From the NCBI RefSeq assembly GCF_011089895.1, contig NZ_JAANAT010000004.1:124001-188000 (forward strand): DNA of 64,000 nucleotides. Reading direction: 5' to 3'. Both the position numbers and the translations under genes were made by a program. This stretch comes from Mucilaginibacter inviolabilis (GTDB lineage Bacteria > Bacteroidota > Bacteroidia > Sphingobacteriales > Sphingobacteriaceae). Each line of letters starts with the position of its first letter. The first letter of the stretch is position 1. Of the stretch, positions 52,522-61,680 are shown piece after piece. Below the pieces are notes generated by a model, which worked only from the letters and a program-made list of their open reading frames with translations, was not told the DNA's origin and did not search any database.

Positions 52522-55500
52522 TGCCTGTAGCTATGAGAAGAATAGGACTGCTTGCTTTAGGGCTATGTTTATCGGCAGGATGGGTCAAGGCCCAGGAAAA
52601 GGCGGCTTACCGGGAGTACAATAAGGTGATCACTACCTATCCGTACTCGGATCCTAACCCGATACCGGCGTTCACCAATATCTACCCATACTTTAGGTAT
52701 GATGGCTTTACCGATAAGCCCGTGCAAAAGGAGTGGAAGGTGGTGGAGCTGCAAAATAAGTATATCACCTTAACCGTGCTGCCGCAGATAGGCGGCAAGA
52801 TCTGGTCGGCTGTGGAACGGTCGACCGGCAAAGGTTTCATTTATGAGAACCATGTGGTGAAGTTTCGGGATATTGCCATGCGCGGCCCCTGGACAAGCGG
52901 CGGCATCGAACCTAATTACGGCATCATTGGGCATACCCCCAATTCCGTTACGCCGGTTGATTACATCGTACGTAATAATGATGATGGCAGCGTAAGCTGC
53001 ATCATCAGCGTGCTTGATCTACTCACCAGCACCACCTGGGCCATGGAGATCAACCTGCCTAAAGATAAGGCCTATTTCACCACCAAATCAACCTGGTACA
53101 ATGCCAACACGCTGGATGAGCCCTATTACCACTGGATGAACATCGGCATCAAAACAAAAGGCAACCTGCAATATATGTACCCTGGAACCGGTTTCCTGGG
53201 TCATCAGGGTGAGCATGGCGACTGGCCCATCAACAAGCAAAATGGTAAGGACGTATCCTTTTATAATAACAACAATTTTGGCGGTTATAAATCGTACCAC
53301 GTATTTGGCAAGTACACCGACTTTTTTGGCGCTTACTGGCACGACGATGAAATGGGCATGGCCCGTTATTCGGGTCGTGATGATAAGGCCGGTAAAAAGA
53401 TCTGGATCTGGGGATTGTCAGATCAGGGCATGATCTGGGAAAAATTGCTGACGGATAAGGACGGGCAATATTCCGAGATCCAATCGGGCAGGTTGTTTAA
53501 CCAAACATCGCCCGAAAGTACATTTACGCCATTTAAACATAAAGGTTTTGCTCCCGGCGAAGCCTCGGTATGGACAGAATACTGGTACCCCGTACTCAAA
53601 ACCAAAGGTTTTGTAGAGGCTAATAGCTACGGTGCACTCAATGTGAAAACAGGAAACGGCTGGCTGAAACTGGCACTGAGCCCGGTACAAAAAATTGCCG
53701 ATAGCCTAGTGGTTAAACAAGGCCAAACGATCATCTACAGCAAAAAGCTGGAACTAAACCCCTTGCAAACATTTGCCGACTCTGTTCAAATGGATGCAGG
53801 CAAAGGCAGTGTTGTGGTTACGCTGGGCCGAGATAAGATCATCTACAATTCAAAACCTGACGAAGGCGATCTGAGCCGTCCGCTGGATTCACCCAAAGAT
53901 TTTAACTGGAATACGGCCTACGGCTTGTACATACAGGGCAAGGAATTGATGGACGAAAAAGCCTACCCGCAGGCCGAAGAAAAATTGCAGGCAGCCTTAA
54001 AACTTGATCATAACTATGTACCTGCCCTGGTGAAAATGGCGCAGCTACATTACCGCAATCTGCAATATACCGAAGCCCTGGAACTGGCCAAACATGCCTT
54101 AAGTATTGATACTTATGACGGGGGAGCTAACTATTACTACGGCGTGATTAATGCCAAACTCAACCATACAGCCGACGCCAAAGATGGTTTTGATATAGCA
54201 GCCTTGTCCATGGAGTACCGTACGGCCGCCTATAACGGGCTGGCCGGTTTGTATCTGCAGGAAAAAAGCTATGATAAAGCACTGGAGTACGCTGCCAAAG
54301 CGCTCGACTTTAATCGGTATGATCTGTCTGCTTTGCAGGTGCAGGCTATCGCTTATCGCTATCTGCATCAGCAGCAAAATGCCGAACGGGTGTTAGCTCA
54401 GATACTGATCTTTAATCCGCTTGACCATTTTGCCGGGTTCGAAAAATATCTGTGGGATGCCTCCACCAAAAACCAGTTCATAGCTTCTGTCCGGAACGAA
54501 CAACCTATTGAAAGCTACCTGGATCTGGCCAATGTTTATTATCAATATGGATATCCGGAGGAATGCCTTAAAGTATTGAGACTTTCGCCAAAAAATGCTT
54601 TGGTAAACTATTGGCAAGCATTTTTACAGAATAAAGTAAAGAGACCGTTTTTAGAAGAATTGGATAAGGCCATTATTGCTACTCCCGCCTTTGTATTCCC
54701 CTTCAGGGCTGATGATGAAGAAGTGCTCACCTGGGCCATACAGCAAAACGACAACTGGAAACCGAAATATTTCCTGGCCTTGTTGTATAAAGATCGTAAC
54801 CGTATAGCCGAAAGTAAAAATCTGTTTACGCAATGTGGAGATCAACCAGATTTTGCGCCGTTTTATGCGGCCAGGGCAGCCATGCAGATGGGGGCGTCTG
54901 ATCTGACTGATTTGCAAAAAGCTTTGAAATTGCAACCTAACGAGTGGCGTTATTATAAATTATTGGGTGAGTATTATGTGGCTCACGACCAATATTCGGA
55001 GGCTTTAGCTACGGTGGAGCCTTTTTATCGTAAACATTCCGAAAATTATATCATCGGTATACTGTATGCTAAAACGCTGCTGCTGAATAAACGTTATGCA
55101 GAATGTGCCAAACTACTGTCGGGCATCAATATATTGCCTTTTGAAGGGGCTACTATTGGTCGCGATTTATACCGCGAGGCCAAGCTGATGCTGGCTATAG
55201 AAAAACTCAGAAGCAATAACTATACAGGCGCGCTGACTTTAACAGTTGATGCCAAACTATGGCCGCTTAACCTGGGCGCGGGTAAACCTTACCCAGAAAA
55301 TATTGACGAAAGAGCCGAGGATTGGCTGACTTACCTGTGCTACACCAAACAAGGCAAAGATGCCGATGCGCGCAAGTATCTGCAAAAGATCATTGCCTTT
55401 ACACCCAAAACCGACAATACGGTTAAGAATTTTTTGCCGGCCAACAGTCTCGTAACCGCCTGGGCCATGGAAAAACTGGATAGTAAAGCCGCCGCCACAG

Positions 55501-55646
55501 CCTGGCTTGATGCACAGGTTAAACAATATCCAGATAACGATATCATGCAATGGTGCCAGCAGGTTTTTGAAAAAGGATCGGCCGAAAAAGCGGATACCAG
55601 CGATACCATCGTACGCATCCTGCAACAAATCATGACGCTGAAATAA
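52521..55646 (+). CDS. secreted DUF5107 domain protein with TPR repeats
   Basis: 1041 residues; the ATG shares one base with the previous stop (TAATG), indicating coupling. Signal peptide RRIGLLALGLCLSAGWVKAQ. Residues ~30-380 form the DUF5107 domain (VVELQNKYITLTVLPQIGGKIWSAVERSTG; GIEPNYGIIGHTPNSVTPVDY; MEINLPKDKAYFTTKSTWYN), which looks like a mutarotase/galactose-binding-type beta-sandwich. Residues ~430-1030 contain many TPR helices (EEKLQAALKLDHNYVPALVKMAQLHYR; SYDKALEYAAKALDFNRYDL). Similar proteins occur in glycan loci with unknown activity. It may bind or process sugar while scaffolding partners. Confidence 0.75.
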   Translation: MPVAMRRIGLLALGLCLSAGWVKAQEKAAYREYNKVITTYPYSDPNPIPAFTNIYPYFRYDGFTDKPVQKEWKVVELQNKYITLTVLPQIGGKIWSAVERSTGKGFIYENHVVKFRDIAMRGPWTSGGIEPNYGIIGHTPNSVTPVDYIVRNNDDGSVSCIISVLDLLTSTTWAMEINLPKDKAYFTTKSTWYNANTLDEPYYHWMNIGIKTKGNLQYMYPGTGFLGHQGEHGDWPINKQNGKDVSFYNNNNFGGYKSYHVFGKYTDFFGAYWHDDEMGMARYSGRDDKAGKKIWIWGLSDQGMIWEKLLTDKDGQYSEIQSGRLFNQTSPESTFTPFKHKGFAPGEASVWTEYWYPVLKTKGFVEANSYGALNVKTGNGWLKLALSPVQKIADSLVVKQGQTIIYSKKLELNPLQTFADSVQMDAGKGSVVVTLGRDKIIYNSKPDEGDLSRPLDSPKDFNWNTAYGLYIQGKELMDEKAYPQAEEKLQAALKLDHNYVPALVKMAQLHYRNLQYTEALELAKHALSIDTYDGGANYYYGVINAKLNHTADAKDGFDIAALSMEYRTAAYNGLAGLYLQEKSYDKALEYAAKALDFNRYDLSALQVQAIAYRYLHQQQNAERVLAQILIFNPLDHFAGFEKYLWDASTKNQFIASVRNEQPIESYLDLANVYYQYGYPEECLKVLRLSPKNALVNYWQAFLQNKVKRPFLEELDKAIIATPAFVFPFRADDEEVLTWAIQQNDNWKPKYFLALLYKDRNRIAESKNLFTQCGDQPDFAPFYAARAAMQMGASDLTDLQKALKLQPNEWRYYKLLGEYYVAHDQYSEALATVEPFYRKHSENYIIGILYAKTLLLNKRYAECAKLLSGINILPFEGATIGRDLYREAKLMLAIEKLRSNNYTGALTLTVDAKLWPLNLGAGKPYPENIDERAEDWLTYLCYTKQGKDADARKYLQKIIAFTPKTDNTVKNFLPANSLVTAWAMEKLDSKAAATAWLDAQVKQYPDNDIMQWCQQVFEKGSAEKADTSDTIVRILQQIMTLK

Positions 55647-55655
55647 TCACTCCAA

Positions 55656-56978
55656 ATGAAAAAACATCGAATAATCACAGCTAAAATTGCTTTACTAGGT
55701 GCAGCCTTTGCACTACTGCAATTGAATAGTCGCGCAGCTACGCTCCCGGCAGATACCGCGCTTAAAGTACCCCTCGGCGGCAACAGTTGGGTAAGCAAAA
55801 ATGGGCAGGCTATTATTGACAGCGCTGGCCTGGGCAACTGGAGCTCGAATGCTGATGTAATAAGTGTATACGTGCGTTTGGAAGCTCCCGGCGATTTGAA
55901 AATAGCGTTGAGGCTGCAAGTACCTGAAGGCAGCAGTACCATCAAAGTATCGGCAGGACAAAGTGTTTTAACCAAAACGGTATCTAACCGCGAATCCGCA
56001 GTTGTTGATTTTGGTACCACACATGTTAAAGCTCCGGGTTATCTGCAAATAAAACTACAGGGCGTAAAAAAGAGCGGAAAGGTATTCGCCCAGGTAAGCG
56101 ACTTGTTATTGACCGGTTCGGCTACGGCCAATGGTGCCGAGTATACCAAGGACAATCATGGTAGTTATTTTTACTGGGGCAGGAGAGGGCCGTCGGTACA
56201 TCTGAACTATCCATTACCAGATGAAGCCAAAACTACTACGGAGTGGTTCTACAATGAAGTGACTGTTCCCGTAGGTAACGATGTACTGGGTTCATACTTT
56301 ATGGCCGATGGCTTTACCGGCGGATACTTCGGTATGCAGGTAAACTCTCCAACGGAGCGCCACGTATTGTTCTCTATCTGGAGCCCTTTCAATACCGACG
56401 ATCCTAAAAGCATCCCCGATAGTTTAAAAATCCACCTGTTAAAAAAAGGTGTAGGCGTACATGGCGGTGAATTTGGCGGCGAAGGTTCGGGCGGTCAAAG
56501 CTATATGAATTATCCATGGGTGGCAGGTAAAACCTATGCATTTTTAATACATGCCCAGGCCAATGCCGTAGCCAAAACCACCACATTTACAGCATACTTT
56601 AAACCAGCCGACCAAACTACCTGGCAACTGGTTGCCAGCTTTAAACGCCCTATGTCGGGCTTTTATTTAACGGGTTTGTATTCGTTCCTGGAGAATTTTG
56701 ATCCGGAAATGGGTACTGTGGAGCGCCGGGTAAACTTTGGCAATGGCTGGCTGGTGGATACTAACGGCAAATGGTATCCATTAACCAAAGCGATTTTTAC
56801 CGGCGATGCTACCGCGAACATCAAATACCGCAAAGATTATGGCGGTGGTGTGCAGGGCAATCATTTTTACCTCAGAAACTGTGGATTTTTTAATGATTTT
56901 TCAACGCTCAAAACCGATCTTAGCCGTCAACAATCCGGCACAGATCACCCAGTTATTGATTTTAATAAACTACCGTGA
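55656..56978 (+). CDS. secreted DUF5077/DUF3472-type protein
   Basis: 440 residues with signal peptide (KIALLGAAFALLQLNSRAA). Residues ~30-165 look like the DUF5077 beta-sandwich (VPLGGNSWVSKNGQAIIDSAG; VISVYVRLEAPGDLKIALRLQV). Residues ~175-430 match DUF3472 (SYFYWGRRGPSVHLNYPLP; SYFMADGFTGGYFGMQVNSPTERHVLFSIWSPF; GEGSGGQSYMNYPW). These two domains commonly occur together in exported Bacteroidota proteins near glycan-active enzymes; no activity is known. The gene is only nine bases after the DUF5107 gene, so these, with the GH123-N-like gene, form one tight cluster. Confidence 0.78.
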   Translation: MKKHRIITAKIALLGAAFALLQLNSRAATLPADTALKVPLGGNSWVSKNGQAIIDSAGLGNWSSNADVISVYVRLEAPGDLKIALRLQVPEGSSTIKVSAGQSVLTKTVSNRESAVVDFGTTHVKAPGYLQIKLQGVKKSGKVFAQVSDLLLTGSATANGAEYTKDNHGSYFYWGRRGPSVHLNYPLPDEAKTTTEWFYNEVTVPVGNDVLGSYFMADGFTGGYFGMQVNSPTERHVLFSIWSPFNTDDPKSIPDSLKIHLLKKGVGVHGGEFGGEGSGGQSYMNYPWVAGKTYAFLIHAQANAVAKTTTFTAYFKPADQTTWQLVASFKRPMSGFYLTGLYSFLENFDPEMGTVERRVNFGNGWLVDTNGKWYPLTKAIFTGDATANIKYRKDYGGGVQGNHFYLRNCGFFNDFSTLKTDLSRQQSGTDHPVIDFNKLP

Positions 56979-56981
56979 GAT

Positions 56982-57079
56982 TGGTATCAAGTAGCTAGTA
57001 TCAAGTATCACGACTTTTTTCTTTTGACATTGAAGAGGCAGGGTGTCTTGATACTTGATACTAACGACTTGATACTAAC
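56982..57079. repeat. dispersed TATCAAG inverted-repeat element, copy 2
   Basis: GGTATCAAGTAGCTAGTATC then AAGTATCACGAC on the left, and GTCTTGATACTTGATACTAA then CGACTTGATACTAAC on the right, enclosing a 33-base centre. It fills the gap between the DUF3472 and beta-galactosidase genes. The left arm matches the element at 12.8 kb in opposite orientation. Confidence 0.7.
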
Positions 57080-57095
57080 ATAAAACCAACAATCC

Positions 57096-58895
57096 GTGAA
57101 AAAATACCTTTTACCCTTACTCTTTTTATTACCCGTATTCTGTTTTGCGCAGGACAAACACGTTTTCAGCCTGAGTAAAAACGAATTTTTGCTGGATGGC
57201 AAACCTTTCCAGATCATCAGCGGTGAAATGCACCCGGCCCGTATCCCCCGAGAGTACTGGCGCGACCGTATCCGCATGACTAAGGCTATGGGTTGTAATA
57301 CCATTGCGGCTTACGTATTCTGGAACTACCATGAGGCTACCCCGGGTGTTTTCGACTTTAAAACAGGCAACCATGATATAGCCGAATTTATCCGTATTTG
57401 TAAGGAAGAGGGCATGTGGGTACTGTTACGCCCAGGTCCGTACGTTTGTGCTGAATGGGATTTTGGCGGATTGCCCTCATGGCTGTTAAAAATCCCTGAT
57501 ATTAAAGTGCGTTGCATGGATACCCGATACATGAGCGCGGTAAGTCGTTATGTGGCCCATTTGGCAGCCGAGGTTAAATCATTGCAGTGCACCAATGGCG
57601 GTCCAATCATTATGTCGCAGATCGAAAATGAGTATGGCAGCTACGCCAATGATAAAACCTACCTGGAAACTCTGCGTAAACTATGGGTGCAAAATGGTAT
57701 CATCGTACCTTTTTACACAGCCGATGGCGCAACGCCTTATATGCTGGAAGCCGGCAACATTGATGGCGCGGCTATCGGGTTAGACAGCGGCACCAGCGAT
57801 GAGGATTTTGCCCAGGCCACCAAACGTAACCCTAATGTTCCATCATTCAGCAGCGAAACCTATCCCGGCTGGTTAACCCACTGGAAAGAGAAGTTTGCCA
57901 AACCCGATACCAATGGTTTGAAGAAGGAAATTACCTATCTGCTGGAGAACCATAAATCATTTAACCTGTACGTCATTCACGGCGGTACCAACTTTGGTTT
58001 TACCGCTGGCGCCAACGCGTTTTCGGCTACCCAATACCAGCCCGATCTGACCAGTTATGATTACGATGCACCCATCAACGAACAGGGCCAGGCAACGCCC
58101 AAATACTATATGCTGCGCAATCTCATCAGCAAATACGTAAAATATAAAATTCCGGCTGTGCCACAGGCTGCAAAAGCCATCAGCATACCGGCTATTACTT
58201 TAGCGCCACTTACTAGTATCTGGAAGCAATTACCAAAACCGTTCCTGTCGCCGCAGCCTCAGCCGATGGAATATTACGATCAAAACCAGGGCCTGATGCT
58301 TTACCGCACCAAACTTATCGGTCACAAAAAAGGCACGCTCACCATTACCGAGCCACACGATTATGCCATGGTATTTGTAGATGGTAAATTGATTGATACC
58401 GTTTACCGCGATGGCGGCAAATGGAACATCAAGATCCCCGAAAGCAGCAGCAAAGACCCGGTATTGGATATTTTGGTAGAAGGCATGGGACACATCAATT
58501 TTGCCCAGTACATCATTGATCGTAAAGGTATTACCGACCGTGTTACCCTTAACGGTATGACTTTGATGGATTGGCAGATATATCCATTACCTATGACTGA
58601 GGCCTTCATCAAAACATTAAAACCGGCAAAAGCCGAAGCAGATGCCAAAGGCATGTTTTTTAAAGGAACCTTCAATCTGCAGGAAACCGGCGATACTTAT
58701 TTCGATCTGAGTAATTATGCCAAAGGCATTATTTACGTAAATGGCCACAACCTGGGCCGGTACTGGAACACCGGTCCGCAGCAAAGGCTATACTGCCCGG
58801 CATCATGGCTCAAAAAAGGAAGCAACGAAATTATAGTGTTTGATTTCCATTTGAATGAAGCCAAAACAATCAGTGGTAAAACTACTTTGGAATAG
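57096..58895 (+). CDS. beta-galactosidase, GH35, secreted
   Basis: 599 residues from a GTG start, needed because the signal peptide MKKYLLPLLFLLPVFCFAQ begins there. GH35 motifs: FQIISGEMHPARIPREYW, GPYVCAEWDFGGLPSWLL, GGPIIMSQIENEYGSY with acid/base Glu179, SSETYPGWLTHW with nucleophile Glu254, and NLYVIHGGTNFGFTAGAN. Two C-terminal beta-domains (~370-600) complete it, ending with IIYVNGHNLGRYWNTGPQQ. It releases terminal beta-linked galactose from oligosaccharides in the periplasm. It is the only confidently assigned glycosidase of the SusCD locus, suggesting a galactose-containing glycan. Confidence 0.94.
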   Translation: MKKYLLPLLFLLPVFCFAQDKHVFSLSKNEFLLDGKPFQIISGEMHPARIPREYWRDRIRMTKAMGCNTIAAYVFWNYHEATPGVFDFKTGNHDIAEFIRICKEEGMWVLLRPGPYVCAEWDFGGLPSWLLKIPDIKVRCMDTRYMSAVSRYVAHLAAEVKSLQCTNGGPIIMSQIENEYGSYANDKTYLETLRKLWVQNGIIVPFYTADGATPYMLEAGNIDGAAIGLDSGTSDEDFAQATKRNPNVPSFSSETYPGWLTHWKEKFAKPDTNGLKKEITYLLENHKSFNLYVIHGGTNFGFTAGANAFSATQYQPDLTSYDYDAPINEQGQATPKYYMLRNLISKYVKYKIPAVPQAAKAISIPAITLAPLTSIWKQLPKPFLSPQPQPMEYYDQNQGLMLYRTKLIGHKKGTLTITEPHDYAMVFVDGKLIDTVYRDGGKWNIKIPESSSKDPVLDILVEGMGHINFAQYIIDRKGITDRVTLNGMTLMDWQIYPLPMTEAFIKTLKPAKAEADAKGMFFKGTFNLQETGDTYFDLSNYAKGIIYVNGHNLGRYWNTGPQQRLYCPASWLKKGSNEIIVFDFHLNEAKTISGKTTLE

Positions 58896-58913
58896 GGGGG
58901 AGGAAAATTTGTA

Positions 58914-59000
58914 AAACGGGTGTCATGCTGAGCCCCGTCGAAGCATGGTGTGCAAGCCTCTGCGCCCCGCCCTTCGACGAGCTCAGGGTGACACCCGTTT
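58914..59000. repeat. REP-like palindromic element, copy 2 (may terminate the GH35 unit)
   Basis: AAACGGGTGTCATGCTGAGC on the left and GCTCAGGGTGACACCCGTTT on the right form a long stem (one short mismatch) ending in a T-run, 18 bases after the GH35 stop. Same element as at 19.8 and 63.4 kb; this copy has longer arms and could act as a terminator. Confidence 0.8.
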
Positions 59001-59062
59001 TTGCTATTGTTTTTATAAACAAATAGTTAAATTCAGCGTATATAAACAGGAGAGTAGCAAAC

Positions 59063-59701
59063 ATGAAAACACTTATCGATAATAAAGATTACCAAGGGAT
59101 AGATGAGGCCCTTGCCAATGATCCAAGTTTGGCTAATGAAGGTATTCCATATGATAGTGTCAACACCACCAAAGCCCACCCCCTGCACCGACTCTGCGAC
59201 GGGGTATTTTCCGGAACGTATACCGATGCCGAAGCCGTACAAATGGCCAGGATATTTTTGGCACACGGAGCAAATGTTAATGGTAATCAATTGGTAGAAA
59301 AGCAGGATAGCCCGCTTGTTGCTGCAACAAGCCTGTATGCCGATGAGGTAGCTATTTTGTATATCGAAAACGGTGCGATTATAAATCATCCAGGATGTCA
59401 TGGAGGCACCGCCTTACATTGGGCAGCGTACTGCGGAAGGGATAAAGTGGTTAAAAAGCTCGTGCAACAAGGCGCAAAAGTTAATAAGTTATGTATCGAT
59501 TTTAAATCCACACCGCTATTTTGGGCCGTTCATGGGTTAAAAAATGGCGGTACAACGAGTTCATCTGATAGTGTGGAATGTGTTAAGATACTGCTCCAGG
59601 CTGGCGCCGATAAAAATATCCCCAATGCTGGAGGAACCACCGTTTTCGATATGCTGGATGACGGTGATGTGGAATTGAAGGAATTATTGAAAGAGGTTTA
59701 A
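59063..59701 (+). CDS. ankyrin repeat protein
   Basis: 212 residues with about five ankyrin repeats: an N-terminal capping part (KTLIDNKDYQGIDEALANDP), HPLHRLCDGVFSG, DSPLVAATSLYADEVAILYIENGAIINHPG, GGTALHWAAYCGRDKVVKKLVQQGAKVNKL, TPLFWAVHGLK and CVKILLQAGADKNIPNAGGTTVFDML. It is a cytoplasmic protein-interaction scaffold with no catalytic motif. Its partner is unknown, and it has no evident link to the glycan locus. Confidence 0.87.
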   Translation: MKTLIDNKDYQGIDEALANDPSLANEGIPYDSVNTTKAHPLHRLCDGVFSGTYTDAEAVQMARIFLAHGANVNGNQLVEKQDSPLVAATSLYADEVAILYIENGAIINHPGCHGGTALHWAAYCGRDKVVKKLVQQGAKVNKLCIDFKSTPLFWAVHGLKNGGTTSSSDSVECVKILLQAGADKNIPNAGGTTVFDMLDDGDVELKELLKEV

Positions 59702-59835
59702 ATCCATCTTTCTCTCCCATGTCGTTCCTCCTCGCAATGACATATTCTTTTATAAGCTGTTCCAGACTTGCTGGCGCACGCGTGCCGCGTGTGACCTTAT
59801 AAAGCACAGGCGAAACCCCATCAAAAATCAGTTAC

Positions 59836-61380
59836 TTACTTTTCCTGTTCCAATACCGGGATAATAAAGCGGCTAAGCTCTGGTGTATGGTGTTCTTTTT
59901 TCGAAATAAGGGTCATTCTTTGTATAATATCGGGGTGTTGTGCAGACACATCATTTTGTTCCTGCTGATCATTGGAAAGATCAAAGAGCGACCATCTTGT
60001 GTTTCCTTTTAACATATTTAACCGTACGCCCTTCCAATTGCCAATCCGGATAGCCTGCTGGCCATCATATTCGGGATATTCAAAATACAGGTACTCATGT
60101 AAAGTTTGTTTTCCTTGGTCAAGTATGGCCGGTAAAATGCTGAGTCCATCCACCTCTTTCGGTATTTTTAACTTTAGGAGGTCGCACAGTGTTGGCATTA
60201 TATCGATGGTTGCCGATATCAGGTTGCTGGTGCTTCCGGGCTTTATTTTTCCGGGCCACGATATAATGAATGGTTCCCGTATACCGCCTTCATGAACAAA
60301 ACCTTTTCCCCAACCATATTCGCCTTTAAACGGTCCCGCGCTTTTAAAAAATGTGGGATCCACACCGGCATTATAGGCTGGCCCGTTATCAGAACAAAAC
60401 ATGATAATGGTATTGTTATATAGCCCGTCATCTTTTAATTTTTGAATGATCTGTCCAACCTGCTTATCCAGCAGCGTGATCATGGCGGCATAAGTAGCAT
60501 GCGGATAACGCACCGGGAAATAACTGCCTCCTAAAAATGGTTTTTCGTCGCCAAATTTTTGGTGGTAATAGTCAACCAGGGCCTTTGGTGCTTGCAGTGA
60601 TACATGCGGCAAAGGCGTTGGGTAATACAGGAAGAACGGTTTCTTTTGGTTGTGGTCAATAAATTTCAGCGCCGCTTTCAGCAGGTAATCAGGTGTATAG
60701 CCCTTTTGCTGATATTTTTCATAGTTTTTTTCATCAAGCGAATCCAGATCCTTAGGAAATAGTACATTAGGATCAACAACTTTATTATCCAACGGAACCC
60801 GGTTATTGTTTTCCCATAAATGTGCGCTGTAATAGGTATGGTCCTGACGCTGGCATATAAAGCCAAAAAAATAGTCGAACCCCTGGTTATTGGGTGTGCC
60901 ACTGGTCATGGGTGCACCTAATCCCCATTTGCCAACAATACCAGTGGTATAACCGGCTGCCTTTAATACTTTGGCAATAGTAATAGTTGAATCGGGGATG
61001 GGATATTGCCCTTCCAATGTCGGGTTTTTCTCCATTTCCTTGAAACTCCATACATCGCCCCGCTCTCCCCATTCATGATTTCCGCGGATAAAGGCTTTAC
61101 CCGAGTTTTTACCGGTCATGAGTGAATAGCGTGATGGAGCGCAAACCGGATAGGCATAATGTTGTGTAAAGCGTTTACCATGTTTGGCCAGTTCATCTAA
61201 GTTGGGGGTTTCAATTTTTTGCTGCCCGTAACAACCTAACTCGCCATATCCCATGTCATCTGCCAGGATGTAAACAATATTAGGTTTTGCTTTTGATGTT
61301 TTAGGCGATGAGCCGGTTTGTGCAAACACGTTAACATATATCCCGAACAGTAAAGCTATGCTTACAGAAATTCTTTTCAT
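59836..61380 (-). CDS. sulfatase (family S1, formylglycine-dependent), secreted
   Basis: 514 residues from the ATG at 61380, which opens the signal peptide MKRISVSIALLFGIYVNVFAQ; longer starts up to 61464 run through the operator. KPNIVYILADDMGYGELGCYG gives the metal-binding Asp41/Asp42, and C80-A-P-S-R followed by YSLMTG is the Cys-type sulfatase signature, where Cys80 is converted to formylglycine. Later MFCSDNGPAYNAG and a C-terminal subdomain (LYFEYPEYDGQQAIRIGNWKGVRLN) complete the fold. It removes sulfate esters from sugars in the periplasm. A LacI-type site 45 bases upstream links it to the SusCD locus. The maturation enzyme is not in the window. Confidence 0.93.
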   Translation of the reverse strand: MKRISVSIALLFGIYVNVFAQTGSSPKTSKAKPNIVYILADDMGYGELGCYGQQKIETPNLDELAKHGKRFTQHYAYPVCAPSRYSLMTGKNSGKAFIRGNHEWGERGDVWSFKEMEKNPTLEGQYPIPDSTITIAKVLKAAGYTTGIVGKWGLGAPMTSGTPNNQGFDYFFGFICQRQDHTYYSAHLWENNNRVPLDNKVVDPNVLFPKDLDSLDEKNYEKYQQKGYTPDYLLKAALKFIDHNQKKPFFLYYPTPLPHVSLQAPKALVDYYHQKFGDEKPFLGGSYFPVRYPHATYAAMITLLDKQVGQIIQKLKDDGLYNNTIIMFCSDNGPAYNAGVDPTFFKSAGPFKGEYGWGKGFVHEGGIREPFIISWPGKIKPGSTSNLISATIDIMPTLCDLLKLKIPKEVDGLSILPAILDQGKQTLHEYLYFEYPEYDGQQAIRIGNWKGVRLNMLKGNTRWSLFDLSNDQQEQNDVSAQHPDIIQRMTLISKKEHHTPELSRFIIPVLEQEK

Positions 61381-61424
61381 CGAACTAAAGTTACTGATCG
61401 TCATTTGCTTAGTTATGTAGATAA

Positions 61425-61434
61425 CAAACGTTTG
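61425..61434. promoter_or_regulatory. LacI-type operator, site 5 (sulfatase)
   Basis: CAAACGTTTG followed by TGTGG, 45 bases upstream of the sulfatase ATG (minus strand). The surrounding ~65 bases closely resemble those around site 6, with the word TTACTGATCG exactly 34 bases to the left in both. Confidence 0.65.
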
Positions 61435-61470
61435 TGTGGTTTTTAATATTAAGTGAGCTCGCATGGTAAC

Positions 61471-61606
61471 GACTCACCCCGACATCGCTGCGCTCGTCAC
61501 CCCTCTCTCCGCTTCGCGCATAGAGGGGGCTCTTTCTTTTTTCTTTACCCTCTTTCCGCCTCAGGCGAAGAGAGGGTGGTCCAGCGAAGCGTAGACCGGG
61601 TGAGTC
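61471..61606. repeat. long imperfect hairpin element between the phosphodiesterase and sulfatase genes
   Basis: Outer arms GACTCACCC (61471 on) and GGGTGAGTC (61598-61606) enclose inner arms such as ACCCTCTTTCCGCC and GGCGAAGAGAGGGT with loop TCA. It lies 75 bases after the stop of the minus-strand gene ending at 61681 and may end its transcription. No gene in 61381-61680. Confidence 0.6.
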
Positions 61607-61680
61607 TGCTATGCGTCATGCTTTCCGAGCTTCCGGAGCATATCTCACAGGAGCGAAAGTTTTGTGAATGCAGGATCGAT

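Noticed and set aside
55340..56020. Minus-strand 226-codon frame across the DUF5107/DUF3472 junction
   Set aside because: Overlaps two supported plus-strand genes and their nine-base junction; Ser/Leu-rich shadow composition.
61381..61464. Longer sulfatase N-terminus
   Set aside because: It would translate the operator and promoter region; the ATG at 61380 opens a standard signal peptide.
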